A stretch of DNA of 64,000 nt, taken from UTCHB3 sp964625575. GTDB taxonomy: Bacteria > Bacteroidota > Ignavibacteria > Ignavibacteriales > Ignavibacteriaceae. The DNA lies in NCBI GenBank assembly GCA_964625575.1, contig CAZVBQ010000019.1:1-64000 (forward strand), given 5' to 3'. How positions within the stretch are numbered: position 1 is the stretch's first letter; the number at the start of each line of letters is the position of its first letter. Below are positions 52,486 through 62,200 of the stretch, piece after piece. The notes below the pieces were generated by a model. It did no database searches. It saw only the letters and a list, made by a program, of their open reading frames with translations, and was not told the DNA's origin. The translations under genes were made by a program, and so were the position numbers.

Positions 52486-55484
52486 ATGAGGTCTTCCCTC
52501 ATCGTGGCGGCGGTATTGTTTGTTTTTACCGCTTATCCGCAGACTTTTCAGGGTCCCGCGCGGGGCCAGTATCCCAGTGGAATTTACGTTTCCACCAATT
52601 CGTTCACGAACCAGCCGGCTGTGAAAATGCCGAAGTTCGAGACCACCAGAAACAAGATAAGGTACAAGGGCGAACCCTGGATCAACAGTCAGGATCCCAA
52701 ACTCCCTTCTGAATTGGCGATCTATAACGAGGGCGGACTCCCCACTGAGGCAGGCGGCGCCATGCTCATGAAAGATTTTGAAGGAATTACTGAAACCAAC
52801 TCAATTCCGCCCGACCCTCACGTCGCCGTCGGTCCCGATCACGTTATGGGAACCGTGAACTCCGATTTTGCCATCTGGGACAAGAACGGCAACATGCTTA
52901 AGAGGATCAACTCGGCCTCGTGGTTCGCCTCGTTCGGCGTTGACCCCTTCGATCCGAAGGTCGTTTACGATCACTTCGCGCAGCGCTGGATCATGGTATG
53001 GCTCGACCAGAAAGACTCCCCGCAGTCAGGCTCGTTCCTCATCTCTGTTTCCGACGACTCAAACCCCCTCGGCATCTGGAGAAACTGGCTGATACCATCT
53101 TCATGGAACGGCAACAATTTCGCGGGGAATTGGGGCGACTATCAGGGCGTCGGCTACGATGGAAAATCCCTCTTCATTACCTCAAATCAGTTCTCGTTTG
53201 CCGGAAACTTCGATTACGCGAAAATCAGAGTGATCAAGAAGGATGACCTCTACTACACCACTTCCGATACCTGCAAATGGTACGACTTTTGGAGCATCTC
53301 GTTCCCGGGAGGAAGCGGAAGGGTCTTCAACATCCGTCCCGTTATTCACCAGACGGCTGCTGATACCGCCTACCTCGTGCACATCCCGTATTACTCGGGC
53401 AGCGCGTACGCTATCTACCGAGTAATGTACAATCAGGATGGTTCACCAACACTTAACGGTTCGGCGCTGAACGTGACCGCGTTTCAGGATCCTCCTCAAG
53501 CTGCACAACCCGGCGGGGCGCTGCTTGAGTCAAGCGGACCCGAGCTTTCAAACGAACCCGTCTATCGTGACGGCAACATCTGGCTGGCGCACTCAACCCG
53601 GAACCCCGTCAGCACTTCCTACTCCGCCGTGAGGATATGCAGGTTCGACCCCAAAACCGTGCAGGTGGTTGAGCAATTGACCTTTGGCACCCCAAATAAA
53701 TGGTATTTCTATCCGGCGATAATGTCGGACAAAAACGGCAACATCTTATTCACTGCCAGCCGTTCGGGGCTCGATGAATACGTAAGCGCCTACTATGTCG
53801 GTAAAACTTCCGGCAGCACTTCCTTTACCGAACCATACCTCCTTCAGGCGGGAAGGGGACCATATAACAAAGATTATGGAAGTGGCCGCAACCGCTGGGG
53901 TGACTACCTCGGTATCTCGATCGACCCCACGGGCGAAAGCTTCTGGATGATGAGCGAGTACGTTGCCGCCCCTCACAACTGGAGCAACAGGATTGGCGAA
54001 GTGCGGATGATCCCGCTTCAGGGCGCGTCGCTTAAAACCAGCAAATCCACTATCGATTTTAACACGATCGAAAGAGGGAAGGAGAAAGACACCATTACCG
54101 TTCAGTTGGTGAATGCCGGTTCACAGCCCCTGACGATCTCATCGATACAGGCTTCCAACCCGAATTTCCAGCTCTTCGGTCCCGTATCTTTCCCCGTGAA
54201 TGTGAACTCATTCGACAGTGTCGCCATTAAAGTGGTTTGCAACCCATTGGTTACGGGTGTTTTGCGTGATACCATCGTGATAAACGANNNNNNNNNNNNN
54301 NNNNNNNNNNNNNNNNNNNNNNNNNNNNNNNNNNNNNNNNNNNNNNNNNNNNNNNNNNNNNNNNNNNNNNNNNNNNNNNNNNNNNNNTGGTTTGCAACCC
54401 ATTGGTTACGGGTGTTTTGCGTGATACCATCGTGATAAACGACAATGATCCCGCGGAAGGCCGCGTTCCTGTGGTTGTCGAGTCATACGATCTTAATCCC
54501 GCCCAGCCGGGGAAGATATTCGCCGTAACCAACTCAACCAACAGCGGCATCACCTTTACAATAAACAAGTCGACGGGCGAGGCTACACTTCTTGGACCCT
54601 CGGGCTCAATATCATTCGTGGCAATAAAAGCACACCCGAAAACGGCAGTCATTTACGGCGTGAAGACCTCAACCGACGGCAGTGAAATCTGGAAAATGGA
54701 CGCCAACTCCGGAAAACTTTTCCAAAAATACGCTATTGATTTAGCCGAGATCAACGCGATGGCGTTCGATACCTCGGGCACCCTCTACCTCCTCTCGAAG
54801 AGGAATCTGATCTACCGCTACGAAGAAGCCACCAACACGTCCCTCAGGATCGATTCCGTGAAGTCTACCACCTCCGCTATAGCGTTCGACCCCTTCACAA
54901 ACCAGCTTTACGGCGCGATTTACAAACCTCTCGGCGCGGGAAAGGATCAGCTTTACAAGATAACCCTTGCCACAGGCGACACCTCCAAAATTGGCGTGCT
55001 CGGCACCAACAAACCGCTCCGTGACATCTTTTTCGACGAGACAGGCAACATGTTCGGCTTCATGGGCGGACCCGCTGAAGTGGCATCGCTCGTCTCTATC
55101 AATAAGGGAAGTGGCGCTGGCTCCGTTCTCGGCGCCACGGGTTTGGTTGGAATCGTTTCGACAGCACTCTACCCCGGCGTTATCAACTCTGTCGGCGGGG
55201 AAACTCTCGCTTCAATCGTCGGCACATACATGCTTTACGATAACTACCCGAATCCCTTCAATCCGGGCACCGTTATTCGTTACGCGTTGCCCGTTGCGGG
55301 GAATGTGACACTTATTGTTTACAACACATTGGGTGAGAAGGTTACCGAACTCGTAAACGGCTTCATGCCGGCTGGCGAGCACTCGGTTGTGTTCGACGCA
55401 TCCCGCCTCACCTCCGGTGTCTATTTCTACGAAATTAAAACCGCGGATTTCAGAGCTATGAAGAAGATGGTTCTTGTCAAGTAG
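52486..55484 (+). CDS. large T9SS-secreted protein, interrupted by an artefactual N gap
   Basis: The gene runs through the 100-N gap at 54288-54387. The 55 bases before the gap (54233-54287) recur exactly after it (54388-54442). Collapsing the duplicate gives one open frame of about 947 residues. The signal peptide ends YPQ. A large beta-rich region with PDPHVAVGPDHVMGTVN and GDYQGVGYDGKSLFITSNQF follows, then an Ig-like domain (SKSTIDFNTIERGKEKDTITVQLVNAG), a propeller-like region (IFAVTNSTNSG) and the T9SS domain (NYPNPFNPGT). No catalytic site is recognised. Good GAGG site before the ATG. Confidence 0.85.
54233..54442. other. assembly gap (100 N) with duplicated 55-bp edges
   Basis: Ns occupy 54288-54387. 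The 55 bases on the left and on the right of the gap are identical, so the contigs overlap and the gap is a scaffolding artefact. Removing 155 bases restores one reading frame. Confidence 0.95.
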
Positions 55485-55548
55485 TGTAGAGTGTAGAGTG
55501 TAGAGTACTGACTGACCACTGACCACTGACCACTGACCACTTAATAAG
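55485..55548. repeat. TGTAGAG and GACCACT word repeats after a stop codon
   Basis: Directly after the TAG of the T9SS gene come three TGTAGAG words, then TACTGACTGACCACT and further GACCACT words up to the terminator at 55549. No coding capacity. Confidence 0.85.
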
Positions 55549-55582
55549 AGGCCGTCTCAAAAGGATGGCCTTCCTTTTTTTT
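55549..55582 (+). terminator. intrinsic terminator
   Basis: An 8-bp stem with one G-T pair (55549-55556 with 55564-55571) is followed by TCC and a long T tract. It ends the transcript of the T9SS gene 52486. Confidence 0.85.
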
Positions 55583-55645
55583 GTTTAATCCAGATAATTA
55601 TAATCTATTATAATTAATAGTGTGACTTAAAACATGTGGGGGATA

Positions 55646-55675
55646 TTGTGATTAAGTAATTAAGGCTTATATTTG
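55646..55675 (+). promoter_or_regulatory. promoter TTG-N19-TATATTTG of the 55960 gene
   Basis: TTG at 55646-55648, exactly 19 bases, then TATATTTG at 55668-55675. The copy before 59291 has the same boxes, the same spacing and a shared AGTAATT inside the spacer. Predicted RNA start is near 55680, giving a leader of about 280 nt. Confidence 0.8.
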
Positions 55676-55959
55676 CGTAAGCCTTTTCCCACAAGCGCGA
55701 ATAATTCAAACCACACGCCTCCGGCGAGCCCGGACGTAATTTAATGTACACATTTCAGCCTTCCGTGTGGAACGCGTACGCGTTCCTGAAACTCATTCCG
55801 GTAATTTGGCTAAACAACTCAGTCAGTCACTTTGTGATGGTGTGCTTGCACCCGGGTCCAGGTCGATCACTTTATCACAAGGTTACTGATCTAAAACACT
55901 CGCGACGCGACCGCGAATAGTGTTGAACATGTGAACCTCAATCATTCAGGAGAACCGAT
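55676..55959 (+). promoter_or_regulatory. long structured 5' leader, copy 1
   Basis: This non-coding stretch aligns in blocks with 58998-59290: GTAA-GCCTTTTCCCA at the start, CCACAC, a TCCGG-N5-CCGGA hairpin (55720-55734), TTAAT-GTACACA, CTTCCG, a second hairpin (55769-55786, perfect GGAACGCG/CGCGTTCC) and ATTCCGG. Further on lies another hairpin, AACACT/AGTGTT at about 55895-55924, shortly before the ribosome site. Stem sequences differ between copies while the pairing is kept. It could be a cis-regulatory or stabilising RNA element. I do not recognise a known riboswitch. Confidence 0.6.
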
Positions 55960-58119
55960 TTGAAAAGATTTTTCTTATACGCAGTATTTATAACATTCAT
56001 TTCGTTACCCGTTTTAGGACAGACATCTTACTATTCCAAAGGCAACCTTAATGTAAACGAACTTTCAAGCTGGTCATCGACACCCGACGGCACCGGTCCA
56101 TCACCTTCAGCCTTTACTTCCCTCATCAAGGTGTCGTTTATTGTACAAGCTAACCATTCAATGACGGCGTCAGGTAATTGGGTGATACAAGGTGACACCG
56201 CGACAAAGGTTATTATACAAAGCAAAGGCTCAATTACCTCGGGTAATTACGACCACGGGCTTAGGTTATACATGGAGAGTGAAGCCAAATGGACACAAAC
56301 CGGAAGTACATACGCCAATGTAATTTTTCGGTATCTAAACCCTGAAAGTATTTTCCAGGTTGATAACGCCGAGGCATTCATTGGGTCGAGAACTTACCCG
56401 ACCCTGATTCTAAATGGTGTGAATATCGCCCGCGCATCCCGTTTCGTCGCTGTTGTGAGTGGAGATTTTATTCTGACCAGCGGTGCATCATTAAGTGTCG
56501 ATACAGCGCACAGCATCGATGTACTGAAAGATGTGAAGATAATAGATGGAACCTGGGATATTTCGAACGCGAATATCAGACTATACGGCAGTCTCTACAA
56601 TTATGGCACGATAATCTCACCATTAAGCAGTATCATAAATTTTAACGGTACCGGTGAATTTCTTTGGGGTACCACAAGTATCGACAGCGCGCAGTTCGCC
56701 TTTTACGGTACCTCATCCTCGGTTTTTAAGAGCGGAATATCTTTCGGGAAAATTGGATATTTCAATATTTTTTCAGGCGCGGTCGTTGATCTTGGGCCAT
56801 TTGAGGTTGGCGGCATTGGTACTCTCAGCCTCAATTCAGGCGCGACATTGAAATCAGGGCACCCATCCGGTATTAATGGTAATTTTACAATGAGCGGCTC
56901 TAAAAACTTTCTCCCTGGCGCAATATATGAATTTAATGGAACTGCACCCCAAGTCACGGGTACTTTTCTGCCTGTATCTTTAACCGGTACGCTGAGAATA
57001 AATAATTCAAGCGGGGTTTCCCTCACCAAATCTACAACCGTGACAAATGTCGAGATTGCTTCCGGCACGCTCGATCTCCAAAGCTCTAACCTGACCGTTG
57101 CAAATCTGACCATCACATCCCCCTCGTCATCAAAAATGATCATCGCGAACAATGGGTTATTGAGAAAATCTTTCACGGGAAATGGTTCATTCACGTTCCC
57201 CATAGGCGACAATTCCGGTGATCCCGACTACTCTCCCGTGACGGTAAATATGACATCCGGGACCTACAATAACGCGTTCGTAAGCGCGAAAGTGCTTTAC
57301 GCAAAGCACCCGGGCAACACAAGCACGGGGAACTACCTCAATCGTTATTGGCAGATCACCCAAGCAGGCATCACTAATCCCGTATATGATATCGATTTAT
57401 ACTATGCAGACGCGGATGTCGTGGGCGACAAATCCGACCTTTGGGGAGGCAGGTGGAACGGCATTTTCTGGCAACCTCTGAGCTCCGCGACCCCCTTGGA
57501 GAACAAACTCTCCGGCACGGGCCTCACTTCATTCTCCGATTTCACAGGCGGGGAAGCGGGTGCCTTGCCCGTTGAACTCACCTCATTCACGGCCAAGTCA
57601 CAAGGCACAACCGTTAATCTGATGTGGGAAACCAAAACCGAGGTCGATAACAACGGTTTCGAAGTGGAGAGGAACACCTCCGGTACCTGGCAAAAAATCG
57701 GTTTCGTTGAGGGGCACGGCACCGCCAACTCACCAAAATATTACAATTTCACCGATAAAAATGCCACCGGCACCAAACTCCAGTACCGCCTGAAACAGAT
57801 CGATAACAACGGCATGTACGAATACTCACCCATAGTGGAAGTGGAGCTCAATCCCACACAGTTCGCGCTCTATCAGAATTATCCCAATCCCTTTAATCCT
57901 TCTACCGTTGTGCGTTACGCGTTGCCCGTTGCGGGTATTGTAACAATTGATGTCTTCAACGCGCTGGGCGAGAAGGTCTCAACCCTCCTCAATTCAGAGA
58001 AAGAAGCCGGCTACCACGAAGTCTCCTTCGACGCGGCCACACTTCCCGGAGGGGTTTATTTTTATAAGATACAGGCAGGGGAGTATACTGCTGTAAAGAA
58101 GATGGTGTTGGTGAAGTAG
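55960..58119 (+). CDS. T9SS-secreted beta-structured surface protein
   Basis: The 719-residue protein starts with TTG at 55960 behind AGGAG. The signal peptide ends VLGQ. The body (about 30-500) is rich in Ser, Thr, Gly and short beta turns with repeated phrases (GSITSGNYDHG, SGDFILTSGASLSVDTAHS, GTLSLNSGATLKSGHPSG), as in right-handed beta-helix or adhesin-like proteins. Then follow ALPVELTSFTA, a beta-sandwich and the T9SS domain (NYPNPFNPST). I see no enzymatic motif. The C-terminal 180 residues are close to those of the 59291 protein, and both genes share promoter and leader type. Confidence 0.85.
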   Translation: MKRFFLYAVFITFISLPVLGQTSYYSKGNLNVNELSSWSSTPDGTGPSPSAFTSLIKVSFIVQANHSMTASGNWVIQGDTATKVIIQSKGSITSGNYDHGLRLYMESEAKWTQTGSTYANVIFRYLNPESIFQVDNAEAFIGSRTYPTLILNGVNIARASRFVAVVSGDFILTSGASLSVDTAHSIDVLKDVKIIDGTWDISNANIRLYGSLYNYGTIISPLSSIINFNGTGEFLWGTTSIDSAQFAFYGTSSSVFKSGISFGKIGYFNIFSGAVVDLGPFEVGGIGTLSLNSGATLKSGHPSGINGNFTMSGSKNFLPGAIYEFNGTAPQVTGTFLPVSLTGTLRINNSSGVSLTKSTTVTNVEIASGTLDLQSSNLTVANLTITSPSSSKMIIANNGLLRKSFTGNGSFTFPIGDNSGDPDYSPVTVNMTSGTYNNAFVSAKVLYAKHPGNTSTGNYLNRYWQITQAGITNPVYDIDLYYADADVVGDKSDLWGGRWNGIFWQPLSSATPLENKLSGTGLTSFSDFTGGEAGALPVELTSFTAKSQGTTVNLMWETKTEVDNNGFEVERNTSGTWQKIGFVEGHGTANSPKYYNFTDKNATGTKLQYRLKQIDNNGMYEYSPIVEVELNPTQFALYQNYPNPFNPSTVVRYALPVAGIVTIDVFNALGEKVSTLLNSEKEAGYHEVSFDAATLPGGVYFYKIQAGEYTAVKKMVLVK

Positions 58120-58140
58120 GGGTTTGTTTTGAACAGGATA

Positions 58141-58225
58141 TTGTCTTGAACACGATTAACAGGATTCAAAAAGATTAACAAGATAATCCTGTTAATCATT
58201 CTAAATCGAGAAAATCGTGTTCAAG
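58141..58225. repeat. 85-bp palindromic repeat, upstream copy
   Basis: A 12-bp outer stem (58145-58156 with 58214-58225) and a 9-bp inner stem (58158-58166 with 58185-58193) make it a strong hairpin. It matches 58781-58865 at 78 of 85 bases in the same orientation, so direct copies flank the GxxExxY gene. Confidence 0.9.
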
Positions 58226-58295
58226 AAAAAGAAAATCGTGTTCAAGACAGATAAGAATTCCTTAAATTTGTATACCCACAAACAATACGAATCTG

Positions 58296-58683
58296 ATGGA
58301 TATCGCTCAAATTACATACAAAATAATCGGCTGTGCCATGGAAGTTCATAAAACTCTTGGTGCCGGATTTCAGGAAGTGATTTATCAACGGGCACTTGCG
58401 ATCGAGCTACACCGGGCGGGACTTTCATACCAGCGAGAGTATGAAATGGCAATACACTACAAAGGTGAAGTGATAGGGGAAAGAAGAGTCGACTTTTTTG
58501 TTGAAGGCTGCGTGATGGTAGAATTGAAGGCAATTTCAACCCTGGAAGCCGTCCATAAAGCCCAGGCTATCATATTATCTTGAGGCCTTCAATATCCAGG
58601 ATGGACTTCTCATAAACTTTGGAGCACAATCGCTGGAATATAATAGATTGTACAATCATAATCTGGTTAAACCAAAGTCTTGA
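58296..58683 (+). pseudogene. GxxExxY-family protein gene, frameshifted
   Basis: The first frame gives 95 residues (YKIIGCAMEVHKTLGAGFQE, with G-A-G-F-Q-E-V-I-Y as the GxxExxY block, and VDFFVEGCVMVELKAI) and stops at TGA 58581-58583. The missing C-terminus continues in the next frame from CTT 58579 to TGA 58681: LEAFNIQDGLLINFGAQSLEY. The shift lies between about 58569 and 58578, and one base too many would explain it; no homopolymer is present. The family has no assigned function. The gene is flanked by direct copies of a palindromic repeat. Confidence 0.85.
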
Positions 58684-58935
58684 ACACATACTGCCTTGAA
58701 CACGATTAACACGATCAATAGGGATTTTCACGATTTGTCCTGAACACGATTATCAGGATTGAGAGGGATTTTCACGATAATTGTCTCGAACATGATTAAC
58801 AGGATTCAAAAAGATTGACAAGATAATCCTGTTAATCTTTGTAAATCGGGGAAATCGTGTTCAAGACAAAATAATCCTGTTAATCTTTGTAAATCGAGGA
58901 AATCGTGTTCAAGACAAATAATAATCCTGTTCAAA
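58684..58935. repeat. AACACGATT/AATCCTGTT word array, downstream copy
   Basis: The array contains the second 85-bp palindromic repeat (58781-58865) plus partial copies on both sides (CTTGAACACGATTAACACGAT near 58700, and AATCCTGTTAATCTTTGTAAATCG near 58872). It begins inside the stop region of the GxxExxY gene. Confidence 0.85.
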
Positions 58936-58967
58936 AATCCTTAACATTAAATTAATTCAAAAATCTC

Positions 58968-58997
58968 TTGCATTTATTTCAGTAATTGATATATTTG
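58968..58997 (+). promoter_or_regulatory. promoter TTG-N19-TATATTTG of the 59291 gene
   Basis: TTG at 58968-58970 and TATATTTG at 58990-58997 with 19 bases between, identical in spacing to 55646-55675. The predicted RNA start is near 59003. Confidence 0.8.
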
Positions 58998-59290
58998 TGT
59001 AACGCCTTTTCCCAATTGCGTTAACAAAGCAAGACCCACACAAATCCGGTCCGCCCGGATGCTTATTAACATAGTACACACACTTTCCGCATGGGAAACC
59101 CTTGTGGTTTTCTCCCATATTCCGGCCATCGATTAGATTAATCTCTAATTCCTCTGATCATCGATAATCCCGTTCCTTTCGAGTCTCGAGAGGAGGGTCA
59201 CGTTTTTATACTGCTGCCGCGGATCACGTCCGTATCAGCGCGACAAATAACAAGGTTAGGTTAGTTTTCTAAAAACAAAATGAGGACAAA
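58998..59290 (+). promoter_or_regulatory. long structured 5' leader, copy 2
   Basis: Counterpart of 55676-55959. It begins GTAACGCCTTTTCCCA. It carries a TAACGC/GCGTTA hairpin near 59000-59025, the ATCCGG-TCCGC-CCGGAT hairpin (59044-59060) and a second hairpin (59091-59118, ATGGG/CCCAT with an inner stem) at the same relative place as in copy 1. A CTTTCG/CGAGAG hairpin lies further on. The distance from the -7 box to the first shared hairpin is 45 bases in copy 1 and 47 here. The late part (from about 59130) is not clearly alignable. Confidence 0.6.
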
Positions 59291-62200
59291 ATGCTCAAAC
59301 GGTTTCTTTCTTTAACACTTTTACTCCCGCTCCTGCTGGCCTTTGATGGGTTGGGGCAGACGGCATATTTAATTAATGAAGGTTTTGAGTCTGCTACATT
59401 CCCTCCTACGGGGTGGACAAACAATGGTGCAATACAGAGCGCGAATAATCCCCGGAGTGGAACTAAAACACTAGCTTTCAATGCCGTGGATGATGCGATT
59501 TATACGCCTGTCTTATCTAAACCTGGCCAATTAAGCTTTTGGTACAGACGAAGCAGTAACACGACAGCATGGACACTGAATGTCCAGGTTTCAACCAATG
59601 CATCAAATTGGTCAAGTATTGGTACTATTACAAATGCTTCAGCTACATACCAAGAGTTTACATATAATCTATCCTCTTACTCAAATATTTACATTCGGTT
59701 GATCGACCAAAGGGGAAGTGGAACACACGAGAGGTATGTTGACGATTTTACAGTTACAACACAGGAACCGACCACTAACGTAACTTCTCCAGTTTTTTCG
59801 AACGTTACGCCGACAGGACTAACCCTGAGTTGGACGAACGGCAATGGTGATGGTAGATTAGTTCTGATCAAACAAGGGTCAGTTGTAAATGCATCTCCTG
59901 TAGATGGAACTGATTATACAGCCAATGCTGCGTTCGGCTCCGGTACCCAAGTGGGAACCGGCAATTATGTGGTTTTCAAAGGTAGTGGAAATTCAGTGGA
60001 CATTACTGGGCTCACCGCTGGTGCAATATACTACATATCTGTTTTCGAGTATAACGGATTAGTAACATCCCCGAACTTCCTTACAACTTCCCCTGCTACT
60101 GGAAGTCAAACCACCTTTGCTACCGAGCCAACTACGAGCGCTTCTTCTCTTAGTTTCAGCCCTGTTACAACAACAGGGATGACGATTAACTGGACTAATG
60201 GTAACGGTGCCGGTCGTACGGTGTTTGTTAAAGAAGGTTCAGGTTCAATAACCGATCCGACAGATGGCACTAGCTACACCGCGAGTGCGGATTGGTCATC
60301 GAAGGGTACCCAATTAGGAACATCAGGATACTATTGCGTATATGATGGAACCGGGTCTTCAGTGGCGCTTACGAATCTTTCTCCAAGTACCTCATATTAT
60401 GTTTATGTGTACGAATATAATGGTTCAAACACTTCGACTAACTACAAAACGACTTCTCCATTAACGGGTAACCAAGCTACATTGACTCCGGGATCTGATC
60501 CCAATGTGGCCTTTACAGGAACAGACCCCGGAAGCGCGCAATTTATTACAGGCTCAACCAAGAATGTTATTTATCGTGCTCTAGTTACTGTGACCGGTTC
60601 TGATGTGACCATGACTGAGGCTGGTTTTACAACTTCAGGCAACTATACGGCTTCGGACATTTCCGGGGGGGGATTCAAACTCTTTTATTCAGCGGATGCA
60701 ACACTCGATTTAAGTGATACTGAGATCGGCAGTCTCTCCTCGACAAGTAACGGCTCATCAGGTGACATACAGCTCTTTACAGGGTTGTCACAAAATTTTG
60801 CTGTTGGTACCGCCTATCTGTTTTTAACCGTCGATGTTGATGCCGGAGCAACATCTCTTCGAACAATCAGTGTTGATCAACCAATCAGTGCAGATTTTAC
60901 TTTTGCGGTTACCGTGACAAATACCGGTTCAAGCTTTGCTACCGGTAGTGTGCACTCATTTTATTATACACCTCCGGCTCTTACAGCGGACAATACATCC
61001 AATAATGTTGACAATGATATTGACATAACTTTCACTGACAACTCGACTTGGAGAGGTGCGATAACTGCCGTTAAAATTGGTGGCACTGCTTTGACATTGA
61101 CCACCGACTATGTCATTTCCTCAGGAATGATCAAGCTCAAACCTTCCGGAGGGAATTCATTGCTCCAAAGTGCCGGGAGCAAGTCAGTTACGGTTGAAGC
61201 TACAGGTTTTATCACCGCTTCTGTCACTCAGCAGATCAATGTGGGAGCGCCTACCACAAACTCAACTGCCGCAATTTCTTCAGCCCTTACTCTTAATTCA
61301 ACAAGAACTGTAACGGTTACAGCAAATGATCAGTATGGTAACACCGTTTCAGGTTACACTTTCAAATATGATGTCACAGTTACGAATGCAAATCCCACTA
61401 CGGCAGAAAGCTATACCATAGACGGTACTTCTCGCGCTTCATCAGTAACTGACGTTAGTTTTAATGCTGTAACGAATGCAAGTGGTGTTGCTACCTTCGA
61501 TATAACAGTCCCGGCGACCGTAGATGCGAACGATGGAGTAAGTGTTCAAGTGCAACTGATGGATGGTGTCACGAACATCGGCTCAGCATTCAACTATACG
61601 AATCTGCCCCCTTCGGTTTTGACCGCCGGAGATATTGCAATTTTAGCAGCGCAATCAGCCAGTCCTGAATATGTTTCATTCATTCTACTAACTACTGTTA
61701 ATCCCTTAACAGAGATTCTAATCACTGATAATGGTTGGGTTTCCTCGGGTAGTTGGAGGACAGGAGAAGGAATATTAAAATGGACTTCACCATCTCAACA
61801 GTTACCTGTTGGTACAATAATTAATATTACAACCGGAACTCCATCCGTGAATATTGGGACTATTTCAGTTGTTTCTGGCTCGTTTTCAATTGCATCGACA
61901 GATCAAGTTTTGATCTATCAGGGCGCGTCGACATTTATAACCGCGATAAATATCAACGGTGCTTGGAGCAGCGCAACAACTTCCAATACCTCTGCTATTC
62001 CTGCCGGACTAACTAACGGCGTCAACTGCTTGTATATCTTGGATCAGAATGGATATTATTCTAGCAGTTTATCAGGTTCAGTTACCAGTAACAGATCGAA
62101 AATAAATAATGCTAACAGTTGGACACTTTCTGCTAGTAGCCAATCAGTACCTTATTTTGGTAATATTAATACCATAACTATCTCCTCCGTGAGCCAGACA

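Noticed and set aside
54208..54652. Open frames running through the N stretch on either strand
   Set aside because: They depend on unknown bases; the gap is an overlap artefact inside one plus-strand gene.
58120..58935. Insertion sequence with transposase
   Set aside because: No transposase-like frame lies between or near the repeats; only the GxxExxY gene is present.
55676..59290. Known riboswitch classes (for example cyclic-di-GMP or cobalamin) in the two leaders
   Set aside because: I could not find the conserved cores of these classes; the shared blocks do not match a family I know.
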